This document shows, piece by piece, positions 25,402-32,277 of a stretch of DNA of 32,768 nt. Under the pieces are notes generated by a model. The model worked only from the letters and a program-made list of their open reading frames with translations, searched no databases and was not told where the DNA came from. Made by a program: the position numbers and the translations under genes. How positions within the stretch are numbered: position 1 is the first letter of the stretch; each line of letters opens with the position of its first letter. Origin of the DNA: Verrucomicrobiota bacterium (GTDB taxonomy: Bacteria > Verrucomicrobiota > Verrucomicrobiia > Opitutales > Opitutaceae). The DNA lies in NCBI GenBank assembly GCA_023410155.1, contig JAEYQF010000242.1:1-32768 (forward strand), in the 5' to 3' direction.

Positions 25402-26280
25402 ATGCCCGTTTCCTATCTCGTTGTTGGCGCCGTCGTGCTGTCGCTGGTGTTGATGCAGATCAACGCCCGTGCCGCGTCTCCCCTGCTGTCGATCGCTGAT
25501 CGCTGGCTGCGCTGGCTGATCTTCTCGTTGGGCGGGGCGGAGTTGAACGCCTATTTCGAGTGGATCGATCGCCCCTACGCGGTGGTTGCGGCGACGTGTT
25601 TCCTCGGGTGGTTCCTGTTGGAAACGGCATTCAACTGGATGCGTATTCACGCGCTGAGCGTCAGTCCGCTGCCGCTGTTTCCGCACTATGAGCTGAACCA
25701 GGAAGGCGACGAGTGGCCGATTCAGTCGCGCATGTTGCGGGTGCGCGAATGGCTGCGCGCGCAGGGCTTCAAGCAGGTCCAGGCGCTCAAGGCTGAGATC
25801 GGTGGCGGGATTTTCCTGCGCGTATCCGTTTTTCAGGACGCCGAGGCCACGACGCGGATCCATGTGACGTTCATCCCGCAGGCGAGCGGCGCGATCACGG
25901 TGTGCTACGGGTTTACCTCACTCACGGCGGACGGAAGCCGGTTCGTCACCGACAATCTCTACGTGCCGTTTGCGGGCTTTTACCCCGAGTCGTGGTTCGT
26001 GGAGCGCAGTCCCTGGCGGCGGTCGCCGGAGGTGTTGTGGAAGCGGCACCGGGCTCGGCTGAATCGGGCGGGTGCGATGCCCGTGCCGTTTGAACTCGAT
26101 CCGCTGAGCGACCAGAACTCTTCGCAACAGGAACTGGACCGGCTGAACACGGAGCTCGGCTTCCTCCATGTGCCCGCGGAACGCGAGAACCATGGCAAAA
26201 TCACCCACGAGGGCCGCTACCGTGTGTGGAAGGAGATCTGGATGCTGAACTATCTCGGCTGCGCGATGCGCTACGACTGA
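25402..26280 (+). CDS. Membrane-anchored protein of unknown function
   Basis: 292 aa; no family recognised. Two membrane segments are visible at about 4-20 (SYLVVGAVVLSLVLMQI) and 59-76 (YAVVAATCFLGWFLLETAF). The rest is soluble and beta-rich (GGIFLRVSVFQDAEATTRIHVTFIPQ, AITVCYGFTSLTADG) with a conserved-looking ESWFVERSPWRRSPEVLWKRHRARL segment, then a charged helical region and a tail ending YLGCAMRYD. It starts at ATG 25402, 209 nt after dnaN, so it may be read from dnaN or from its own promoter. The last 10 nt overlap the end of the convergent gene on the other strand, which is unusual and suggests antisense interaction of the 3' ends. Confidence 0.7.
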   Translation: MPVSYLVVGAVVLSLVLMQINARAASPLLSIADRWLRWLIFSLGGAELNAYFEWIDRPYAVVAATCFLGWFLLETAFNWMRIHALSVSPLPLFPHYELNQEGDEWPIQSRMLRVREWLRAQGFKQVQALKAEIGGGIFLRVSVFQDAEATTRIHVTFIPQASGAITVCYGFTSLTADGSRFVTDNLYVPFAGFYPESWFVERSPWRRSPEVLWKRHRARLNRAGAMPVPFELDPLSDQNSSQQELDRLNTELGFLHVPAERENHGKITHEGRYRVWKEIWMLNYLGCAMRYD

Positions 26281-26861
26281 GGAGGAATCGGCGTGTCCGG
26301 CAGTGTCTTGGGCCGCGTGCGCAATATCGGCAGCTCAAGTCGCCGGAGTTCCTCGATGAGTCGCTCGCGATTTTGCCGGAACCAGCTGTCGTCGATCTTG
26401 CCCTCCACCTCCAGGAAGCGCCAGCGGATGAGGTGGGTGGTGATCCCTTTCGTTTTCGGATCGCGGTCGAAACGGTGCAGAATCACCTCCTGGCCGGCGG
26501 GATTCGAACTGAAGACCACCGCTTCCATCACGAGCTGGTTGGCATTTCCCGATGTGCGATGAGTCTGCACTTTTTCGGTCAGGCGGGGAGTGATGCTCAT
26601 CACCCAGCGATCGCGCGCGGTTTGCAGGTTCTTCATCTTGGGCCAGTAGGCCACCTCCATGCTGGACATCGCCTCTTTCGGGCCGGCTCCGTCCAACGTG
26701 TAGATGTTCATGGCCGGGTCCGTCGATGCCGGGCCCGCATTGAGCAGAAATAGCTTGTAGGTGCTCTCGCTGAATTCAAACGACGGGATGTCGTCATCCG
26801 CCCCCAAAAGGGGCAGCAGCGTGCCGAGAAAACAGAGGAGAAGTTTGGCCAGGGAGCGCAT
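26271..26861 (-). CDS. Exported protein of unknown function
   Basis: 196 aa. The N-terminus MRSLAKLLLCFLGTLLPLLGA is a Sec signal peptide with likely cleavage near residue 21. The mature part begins DDDIPSFEFSESTYKLFLLNAGP and continues as a compact mixed domain with no recognised family; the C-terminal third is a charged helix (DSWFRQNRERLIEELRRLE) followed by a Pro-rich tail. Its 3' end overlaps the convergent membrane-protein gene by 10 bp. It lies 114 nt upstream of the moaA stop region and is transcribed away from it. Periplasmic localisation is inferred. Confidence 0.65.
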   Translation of the reverse strand: MRSLAKLLLCFLGTLLPLLGADDDIPSFEFSESTYKLFLLNAGPASTDPAMNIYTLDGAGPKEAMSSMEVAYWPKMKNLQTARDRWVMSITPRLTEKVQTHRTSGNANQLVMEAVVFSSNPAGQEVILHRFDRDPKTKGITTHLIRWRFLEVEGKIDDSWFRQNRERLIEELRRLELPILRTRPKTLPDTPIPPQS

Positions 26862-26946
26862 CCGAAGAGGGGTCGGGTTCTCCTCTTACCAAGCGCACTC
26901 GGCGCGCCTCGCGCAACCGGGAAAACACGACGCGCCGACGTGACGC

Positions 26947-26966
26947 TCCAGCCGAGCTTCGCTGGA
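26947..26966 (-). terminator. moaA: Weak hairpin 3' of moaA
   Basis: A 6-bp stem TCCAGC/GCTGGA with an 8-nt loop lies 10 nt beyond the moaA stop. There is no T-run, so a terminator role is only suggested by position. Confidence 0.25.
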
Positions 26967-26975
26967 CCGCGCGGC

Positions 26976-27992
26976 CTAGCCGCCGATGTAACTCATCTCC
27001 ACCTTCTCGCGCGTCTCCCCGTGGGACAGGAGTTCCGCTCGCTCGTCGCTGTAGCGATCCATGCGGCCCGCCCACACGCGTCGCAGATACGATTGCAACT
27101 CCCGGTCGTCCGCCCCGGCGCGCAGGCACCCAAGCACGTCCCAACCCAGCGAGGCGAAGAGACACGTGAACAACTTCCCGTCGGCCGACAGCCGCGCGCG
27201 GTGACAGTCGCGGCAAAACGGTTCCGTCACCGAGCTGATCAACCCGATCTCGCCGCTGCCATCGAGATACCGGTAACGCGAGGCGACTTCGCCGCGATAG
27301 GCAGGGTCCACCGGCTCGAGCGGCCACACCGCGTGGATGCGTTCGACGATCTCTTTCGCCGGCATCACGCGATCGCGCGACCAGTGGTTCGTGTTGCCCA
27401 CGTCCATGAATTCGATGAACCGCACCGCGTGACCGCGCGTGCGGAAATACTCGCAGATCCGGAGCAGCTCACCGTCGTTCACGCCGCGCTGAACGACGGT
27501 GTTGATTTTCACTCTTAGCCCGATCGCCGCCGCGGCATCGATGCCCCGCAGCACGCGATCGACCTTGAACCCAAGACCGTTCATCCGGCCCGCGATCGTC
27601 GGCTCGAGTGCGTCGAGCGAGACGTTGAGCCGATCGAGTCCCGCATCGCGGAGCGCAGCAGCGCGCTGTTCGAGCAACCAGCCGTTCGTGGTGAGCGCCA
27701 CATCCTGCACGCCGAGCTCGTGTTTCAGCACGCGCACAAACTCCGGCACGTCGGTCCGCAGCAACGGTTCGCCGCCCGTGAGCCGCACTTTCTCGACGCC
27801 CAGGGAGCGAAACGCCCGCACGATCCGCACGAGTTCGTCCAACGCCATGAGTTGCGGATCGCGCAAGAACGCGTGGTTCGGCCCGAAGACCTCCTTTGGC
27901 ATGCAATACGGGCAGCGGAAGTTGCAACGGTCCGTGACCGAGATGCGCAAATCGCGCAGTGGACGTTGATGTTGATCAAGGAGATTTCCCAT
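26976..27992 (-). CDS. moaA: GTP 3',8-cyclase MoaA (molybdenum cofactor)
   Basis: 338 aa from the ATG at 27990-27992. The open frame extends to 28520 but runs antisense-like through the PEP-CTERM gene region, so the internal ATG is the credible start. The radical-SAM cluster is Cys23, Cys27 and Cys30 in CNFRCPYC, followed by LTGGEPLLR (GGE SAM motif). The second [4Fe-4S] site is formed by Cys260, Cys263 and Cys277 (CRDCHRARLSADGKLFTC). The protein ends in the family-typical GG. It converts GTP to 3',8-cyclo-GTP, the first committed step of molybdopterin synthesis, with MoaC as partner. moeA, moaC, moaD and moaE lie about 1.5 kb away on the opposite strand. Confidence 0.95.
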   Translation of the reverse strand: MGNLLDQHQRPLRDLRISVTDRCNFRCPYCMPKEVFGPNHAFLRDPQLMALDELVRIVRAFRSLGVEKVRLTGGEPLLRTDVPEFVRVLKHELGVQDVALTTNGWLLEQRAAALRDAGLDRLNVSLDALEPTIAGRMNGLGFKVDRVLRGIDAAAAIGLRVKINTVVQRGVNDGELLRICEYFRTRGHAVRFIEFMDVGNTNHWSRDRVMPAKEIVERIHAVWPLEPVDPAYRGEVASRYRYLDGSGEIGLISSVTEPFCRDCHRARLSADGKLFTCLFASLGWDVLGCLRAGADDRELQSYLRRVWAGRMDRYSDERAELLSHGETREKVEMSYIGG

Positions 27993-28090
27993 GCGACGGG
28001 TGCAGCCGGTGTGGACGCCCAGTGTTCCGCGTCTCGCCCGACCCGCAAGCAGGCAGCGGTGGGAAAAACCGCGCCTGCACCTGTCCCGAT

Positions 28091-29266
28091 TCAGGCGGGG
28101 GCCTGCGGGCGGCTTCGTCGCGCTAAGAAACGGCTCACCAGCAGCCCGCCGAGCAGGGTCGCTCCCGCCCCACCGATGACGGCGGGTTCCGGGATGGGAG
28201 AGACAACGATCGGACCGGGCGGCAGGATGTCTGGCGGGTTGAGGCCCAGATCGAGGAGCCATCCCTCCTGGACGTTTTTCTTGTATCCCATCCCGACCAC
28301 GAACCTCCCGTCGGTTGACATCGCAAACGGCAGGAGAAACGTCCATCCGGCCATTTCGGATTCGAGACCGTAATCCTCCCTCAACACGCCGAGCAACGAG
28401 CGGATACCGGATTCTGGGGTCCACGCGAAATTGTTGCCCAGCACGAAGCTTCCATCGTTCGAGATCACACGCGGAATGTGGTCGTAGCCGAGGTCGATGA
28501 ATCCCCCGGTTTCGCTCCAAAGGAATCCGTTTTCTGACGAGAGCGCCGTGCCGACGCCGCCGATTTGGTTCCCGTTGCTACTCACCGCGGTCGCGAGAAG
28601 AGACCCGCCTCCGATCGCCTGCATTCCCGTGGCTTCCGTCCAGCGAAAGGCGTCTCCCACCGTGCCGCCCACGATGGTGCTGCCGTCTCGCGAAATCGTG
28701 AACGCACTGACCGTGCCCGGGCCCAGCGATCCCAAGCTCACATTCCCGCTGCCCTGCGTCCAACGGTAGGCTTCAAAATGCTGATCGGGCGCTGGAAAAA
28801 GAGCGTCCCCGATCACGACAGACCCATCTCCCGACACACCCTTCGCGGACGCGTAATAGGCGCCGGGCAGCGTGCCGAGATCCACCATGCCGGTCTCGGC
28901 TGTCCAGCGATACGCTTGGGCCGTGCTTCCATAAATCGTGCCGACTACGACGGAGCCGTCGGCGGAAATTCCCGAGGCCCACGTCGACGACGAGCCGGCG
29001 GGATTTCCCAAGCTCTGCGAGCCGCCGCCAGCTGACCAACGCACCGCGCCAAACGTGCTGGCCGGGCCAGTGCCATCGGGTTCGTGATAGCCGACACCGG
29101 AGACGTATTGGCCGTCGTCGGACACACCGGTGGCGAAAGTGACCGCGGTGCCGAGCCCGGTAAACGTGACCTGGCCAGACGCGGCCGCGGAAAAGAAACA
29201 GGTGGCGGAGACGACGAGCGACGGCAGGGCCGCGCGGAAGTTTCGAGGCGAGATCAGCGTTTTCAT
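28091..29266 (-). CDS. PEP-CTERM exported protein with HAF-type repeats
   Basis: 391 aa. It has a signal peptide at 1-31 (LPSLVVSATCFFSAAASG). The body holds seven copies of an (I/V/M)SxDGxxVxG motif, for example VSDDGQYVSGVG, ISADGSVVVGTI, VSGDGSVVIGDA, ISRDGSTIVGGT, VSSNGNQIGG, ISNDGSFVLG and MSTDGRFVVG. Most are followed by (Y/F)RWTxxxG and LG, the pattern of HAF-family extracellular repeats (probably a beta-propeller). The C-terminus has PIPEPAVIGG, a hydrophobic helix and an Arg-rich end (RFLARRSRP), that is, a PEP-CTERM exosortase sorting signal. It is probably surface- or EPS-associated. It sits between moaA (98 nt downstream) and moeA (divergent), with no functional link to cofactor synthesis evident. 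Confidence 0.85.
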   Translation of the reverse strand: MKTLISPRNFRAALPSLVVSATCFFSAAASGQVTFTGLGTAVTFATGVSDDGQYVSGVGYHEPDGTGPASTFGAVRWSAGGGSQSLGNPAGSSSTWASGISADGSVVVGTIYGSTAQAYRWTAETGMVDLGTLPGAYYASAKGVSGDGSVVIGDALFPAPDQHFEAYRWTQGSGNVSLGSLGPGTVSAFTISRDGSTIVGGTVGDAFRWTEATGMQAIGGGSLLATAVSSNGNQIGGVGTALSSENGFLWSETGGFIDLGYDHIPRVISNDGSFVLGNNFAWTPESGIRSLLGVLREDYGLESEMAGWTFLLPFAMSTDGRFVVGMGYKKNVQEGWLLDLGLNPPDILPPGPIVVSPIPEPAVIGGAGATLLGGLLVSRFLARRSRPQAPA

Positions 29267-29451
29267 GGTCGTGGTCGATGGGCGACGGGGAGGGGGTTCT
29301 CGATCATCGCGGGACGCGACTCGGAGAAGTATCAGGGCCGTGCTGCCGCCTGCATCAGCGGCCTTGGGGGCAAAGAGTAGGCCTTACGCTGGGCACCTGA
29401 TGCCGCGCCCCGCAGCTGGGCTCTAAACCTGCTTGCAGGGTTCCACTCGCG
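29267..29451 (+). promoter_or_regulatory. moeA: Structured leader upstream of moeA
   Basis: This 185-nt divergent gap contains several inverted repeats on the moeA side: GCATCAG (29352-29358) / CTGATGC (29397-29403) closing a 38-nt interior that itself contains GGCCT/AGGCC; an alternative GCCGC/GCGGC hairpin at 29345-29362 that is mutually exclusive with the long stem; and AACCTGC-TT-GCAGG (29426-29439) ending about 12 nt before the moeA ATG. The pattern of competing stems near the start is what a regulatory leader looks like. A cofactor-sensing role is speculation. Confidence 0.35.
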
Positions 29452-30729
29452 ATGACATCGGCTTCCCCGGAATTTTCGTCTCCTCCCTGCGCTCTCCCCG
29501 ATCACCGCGATCCGTCGCGTCTCATGCTCACCCCCGCCGACGCCGAGAAACTCATTTTGGCCAACCTCGCGCCGCTTCCGCGCGAAGATTGCCCGCTGGC
29601 TGCGGCCCACGGCCGGGTCCTGCGTGTCGCGCTCACAGCCGATCGCGACCTGCCGCCTTACGACCGCGTGACGATGGACGGCTATGCGTTACGCTCCTCC
29701 GCCCTCGCCGCCGGAGTCCGCACTTTTCGTGTCGAGGCCCTGCAGGCCGCGGGCATGCGCCCGTTCAAGCTGGGCGAGGCCGCCGACACCTGCATCGAAG
29801 TCGCCACGGGCGCAGTCCTGCCGGAGGACGCGGACTGCGTCGTGCCCTACGAAGACGCGACGCGCGAGGCTCATCGCATCACGCTGGCGCCAGATGTTTT
29901 GCCTTCGCCTTATCAATTCGTGCATCGCCAGGGCAGTGATCATCCTGCGGGCGAACCCATTGTGCCGGCCGGCACGAGGTTGACTTCGCGCGAGATCGCC
30001 GTGGCCGCGGCGGTGGGCGCTGCCAGCGTCACCGTCGCGCTCTCTCCAAAAATTGCGGTGGTCGCCACCGGTGACGAACTCGTCGAGGTCGGTTCGCCCG
30101 TATCGCCTTTTCAGATACGCCGCAGCAACGACTATGCGTTGCGCGCCGCCCTGCACGCCTCGGGCTACACCCGCGTGGACCGTTTCCATTTGCGCGACAT
30201 CCGCCACGAGATCGAGCACCTGCTCTGGCACATCGTCGCCGAATACGACGTGATCCTCATCACCGGCGGAGTTTCCAAGGGCAAATTCGACTTCCTGCCG
30301 ACCGTGCTCGAGACACTCAAGGTCCGGAAAGTTTTCCAAGGCGTCGCCCAACGCCCCGGCAAACCATTTTGGTTCGGTCTGACGCCACGCCACACGCCGG
30401 TGTTTGCCCTGCCCGGCAATCCCGTCTCCGCCTGCACCTGTTTGCATCGTTACGTGCTGCCGGCGCTCGACCACGCGAGTGGCGTCGCGCCGCGGCCGCT
30501 CCGCACCGTCGCGCTGACGGCACCGGTTGCGTTCAAGCCTGCGCTCGCGTATTTCCTTCCGGTTGCGCTCTCCAGCGGGCCGCGCGGCGAATCGCTCGCG
30601 ACGCCGCATGCCGCCAACACGTCGGGAGATTTCGCCGGACTGATCGGCACCGATGGCTTCGTCGAGTTGCCGCCGGGCCCCGCGGAGTTTCCCGCCGGCA
30701 CCGTCGTGAGCTTCCGCCCGTGGTTTTGA
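29452..30729 (+). CDS. moeA: Molybdopterin molybdenumtransferase MoeA
   Basis: 425 aa from ATG 29452. An ATG at 29524 (MLTPADAEKLILANL) is also plausible and would remove a 24-residue Pro/Ser-rich extension. Family blocks appear in order: LPPYDRVTMDGYALR, ATGAVLPEDADCVVPYED, VATGDELVEVG, IRRSNDYALRAAL, ILITGGVSKGKFDFLP (GGVSxGxxD) and FALPGNPVSACTCLHRYVLPAL, then a C-terminal domain IV. It inserts molybdate into adenylylated molybdopterin in the cytosol. It opens the plus-strand moeA-moaC-moaD-moaE set; the gap to moaC is 61 nt. No mogA/moaB gene is seen in the window, so the preceding adenylylation step must be encoded elsewhere. Confidence 0.93.
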   Translation: MTSASPEFSSPPCALPDHRDPSRLMLTPADAEKLILANLAPLPREDCPLAAAHGRVLRVALTADRDLPPYDRVTMDGYALRSSALAAGVRTFRVEALQAAGMRPFKLGEAADTCIEVATGAVLPEDADCVVPYEDATREAHRITLAPDVLPSPYQFVHRQGSDHPAGEPIVPAGTRLTSREIAVAAAVGAASVTVALSPKIAVVATGDELVEVGSPVSPFQIRRSNDYALRAALHASGYTRVDRFHLRDIRHEIEHLLWHIVAEYDVILITGGVSKGKFDFLPTVLETLKVRKVFQGVAQRPGKPFWFGLTPRHTPVFALPGNPVSACTCLHRYVLPALDHASGVAPRPLRTVALTAPVAFKPALAYFLPVALSSGPRGESLATPHAANTSGDFAGLIGTDGFVELPPGPAEFPAGTVVSFRPWF

Positions 30730-30790
30730 ACGCACACTCCGGGTTCGCACCGCGCGGCGGATCCGTTACCGTGGCGTTCTCCCGCGCGCC

Positions 30791-31288
30791 ATGAGCCAAA
30801 AAACCCTCTCCCACCTCGACGCCCAAGGTCAGCCTGCGATGGTGAATGTCGGGGAGAAACCAATCACCCGGCGCACCGCCGCTGCAGTCGCCATCGTTTC
30901 CCTGCCGCCGGAGCTCGCGACGCTTCTGAAGGACGGCGAAATCAAGACGAAGAAAGGGCCGATTTTTCAAACCGCCGTGCTCGCGGGCGTCATGGGAGCG
31001 AAACGCACGAGCGAGTTGATCCCGCTGTGCCACCCGCTGGCCCTCGACGATTGCCAGATCGAGATCAAACCGGACACCGAGCATCGCAACGTGAGCATCG
31101 TGTGCCGCGTGCAAACCCACGCGAAGACCGGGGTGGAAATGGAAGCGCTCACGGGCGCCACGATCGCTGCGCTCACGCTCTACGACATGGGCAAGGCCGT
31201 CACGCAGGGCATCGTGGTCCGCGAAGTGAAGCTGCTCGAGAAAACCGGCGGCAAGACCGACTACCGCGCCGAGCCCGCCGAATATTGA
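30791..31288 (+). CDS. moaC: Cyclic pyranopterin monophosphate synthase MoaC
   Basis: 165 aa, the normal length. Diagnostic segments are MVNVGEKPITRRTAAA, KKGPIFQTAVLAGVMGAKRTSELIPLCHPL (interrupted here by nothing unusual), TGVEMEALTGATIAALTLYDMGKA and VREVKLLEKTGGKTDY. It converts 3',8-cyclo-GTP, made by MoaA, into cyclic pyranopterin monophosphate, in the cytosol. The start ATG follows moeA by 61 nt. Three nucleotides after its stop a 22-bp repeat array begins, and moaD starts only 206 nt downstream, an unusually wide gap inside a moa operon. Confidence 0.96.
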   Translation: MSQKTLSHLDAQGQPAMVNVGEKPITRRTAAAVAIVSLPPELATLLKDGEIKTKKGPIFQTAVLAGVMGAKRTSELIPLCHPLALDDCQIEIKPDTEHRNVSIVCRVQTHAKTGVEMEALTGATIAALTLYDMGKAVTQGIVVREVKLLEKTGGKTDYRAEPAEY

Positions 31289-31290
31289 AC

Positions 31291-31423
31291 CTGGCCCCGC
31301 CGCACGTTGGCACGACCCGGTCCGCGACGCGGTCGCGGCTGTGGACGGATCGTGGCTCGATCCGGTCCGGACTTTGTCCCGACTCGGGACGCACGCTGGC
31401 TCGACGTGGTCCGCTCCGGGGAA
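31291..31423 (+). repeat. 22-bp tandem repeat array D (6 units, between moaC and moaD)
   Basis: Units start at 31291 (degenerate), 31313, 31336, 31358, 31380 and 31402; one step is 23 bp, the rest 22. The units at 31313 and 31358 begin CGACCCGGTCCG and CGATCCGGTCCG. The unit at 31380 shares ACGCACGCTGGCT-type ends with a unit of array B. The array starts 2 nt after the moaC stop and is in moaC sense orientation. Confidence 0.78.
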
Positions 31424-31462
31424 CGTCTCCAGCCGCCGTGCTGCGCTTGGGTTTGAGTTTTC

Positions 31463-31493
31463 CGCGAATCACGGCTTCGTGGCTGCCTTCGCG
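31463..31493 (+). promoter_or_regulatory. moaD: Stem-loop abutting the moaD start
   Basis: CGCGAA (31463-31468) can pair with TTCGCG (31488-31493), enclosing a second hairpin CACG-GCTT-CGTG (31470-31481). The outer stem ends one nucleotide before the moaD ATG and covers the position where a ribosome binding site would lie, so it could limit moaD translation. Confidence 0.4.
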
Positions 31494-31494
31494 A

Positions 31495-31737
31495 ATGAAG
31501 ACTTTGCGCATCCAATACTTCGCCCTGCTCCGCGAACAGCGCGGGCTCACGCAAGAGCAGATCGCGACCGACGCTGCGACGCCGCAGGCGCTCTATGAAG
31601 AGCTGCGCGTGCGTCACGGATTCACGCTGCCCGCCGATCGCGTGCGTGCGGCCATCAACGGCGAGTTCGCGTCGGCCGATGCGCTGCTACGTGAGGATGA
31701 CGAGATCGTTTTCATCCCGCCGGTCGCGGGGGGTTGA
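31495..31737 (+). CDS. moaD: Molybdopterin synthase small subunit MoaD
   Basis: 80 aa, the usual length of this ubiquitin-like sulfur carrier. It begins MKTLRIQYFALLREQRGL and ends FIPPVAGG; the C-terminal Gly-Gly is the site of adenylylation and thiocarboxylation. The open frame runs upstream to 31027 through moaC and the repeat array, but only the ATG at 31495 yields a MoaD-like protein. As the small subunit it delivers sulfur to cyclic pyranopterin monophosphate within the MoaD2-MoaE2 complex. moaE starts 3 nt after its stop, so translation of the two subunits is coupled. A stem-loop sits right in front of its start. Confidence 0.92.
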   Translation: MKTLRIQYFALLREQRGLTQEQIATDAATPQALYEELRVRHGFTLPADRVRAAINGEFASADALLREDDEIVFIPPVAGG

Positions 31738-31740
31738 GCC

Positions 31741-32172
31741 ATGTTTCGCATTTCCACCACGCCGATCCATCCGGCCGAGTTGAAACCGCTGCTCTCCGAT
31801 GCGCACGCGGGCGCGTGCGTGGAATTCGAGGGGTGGGTGCGCAATCACAACGAGGGCCGGCCCGTGCTCGCGCTGGATTACGAGGCGTTTGCCCCGCTCG
31901 CAGAAAAAGAGGGGGAACGCATTCTCGCGGAGGCGAAGACGAAGTTTCCGATTTGCGAGGCGGTGTGCGTGCACCGCGTGGGTTCGCTCGCGATCGGAGA
32001 TCTCGCAGTGTGGGTGGGTGTGTCGTCGGCCCATCGAGGCGCGGCGTTCGACGCGTGCCGCTACATCATCGACGAAGCGAAGGCGCGCGTGCCGATCTGG
32101 AAAAAAGAACACTACGCTGACGGCAGCAGCGACTGGGTGAATTGCGCGACGCGGCCGCCGGCCGGCGGCTAG
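31741..32172 (+). CDS. moaE: Molybdopterin synthase catalytic subunit MoaE
   Basis: 143 aa, normal length. Typical blocks are GACVEFEGWVRNHNEGR, LDYEAFAPLAEKEGERIL, VHRVGSLAIGDLAVWVGVSSAHRGAAFDACRYIID and VPIWKKEHYADGSSDWV, the last carrying the active-site lysines (Lys121/122 region). It forms the dithiolene of molybdopterin from cyclic pyranopterin monophosphate using MoaD thiocarboxylate. It starts 3 nt after moaD, with the G-run of the moaD 3' end (GCGGGGGG) able to act as ribosome binding site. It is the last recognised cofactor gene on this strand. Confidence 0.95.
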   Translation: MFRISTTPIHPAELKPLLSDAHAGACVEFEGWVRNHNEGRPVLALDYEAFAPLAEKEGERILAEAKTKFPICEAVCVHRVGSLAIGDLAVWVGVSSAHRGAAFDACRYIIDEAKARVPIWKKEHYADGSSDWVNCATRPPAGG

Positions 32173-32277
32173 CACGCGGGCGTTTTATACCCGTATTCGC
32201 GCCGGCTTCTTTCGTGGCTCGGCGCCGGATTGCCCGTTGCGGGTGTGATGCGTGCCGACTTACGTGAGGGCACACAC

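Noticed and set aside
27993..28520. N-terminal extension of moaA to 28520
   Set aside because: The added 176 residues are Arg-rich without similarity to MoaA and overlap the PEP-CTERM gene; the internal ATG gives a standard-length protein.
6718..31423. 22-bp arrays as CRISPR or coding minisatellites
   Set aside because: Units are directly adjacent with no spacers and no cas genes are present. A 22-bp step shifts the frame at every unit, so no repeated peptide is encoded.
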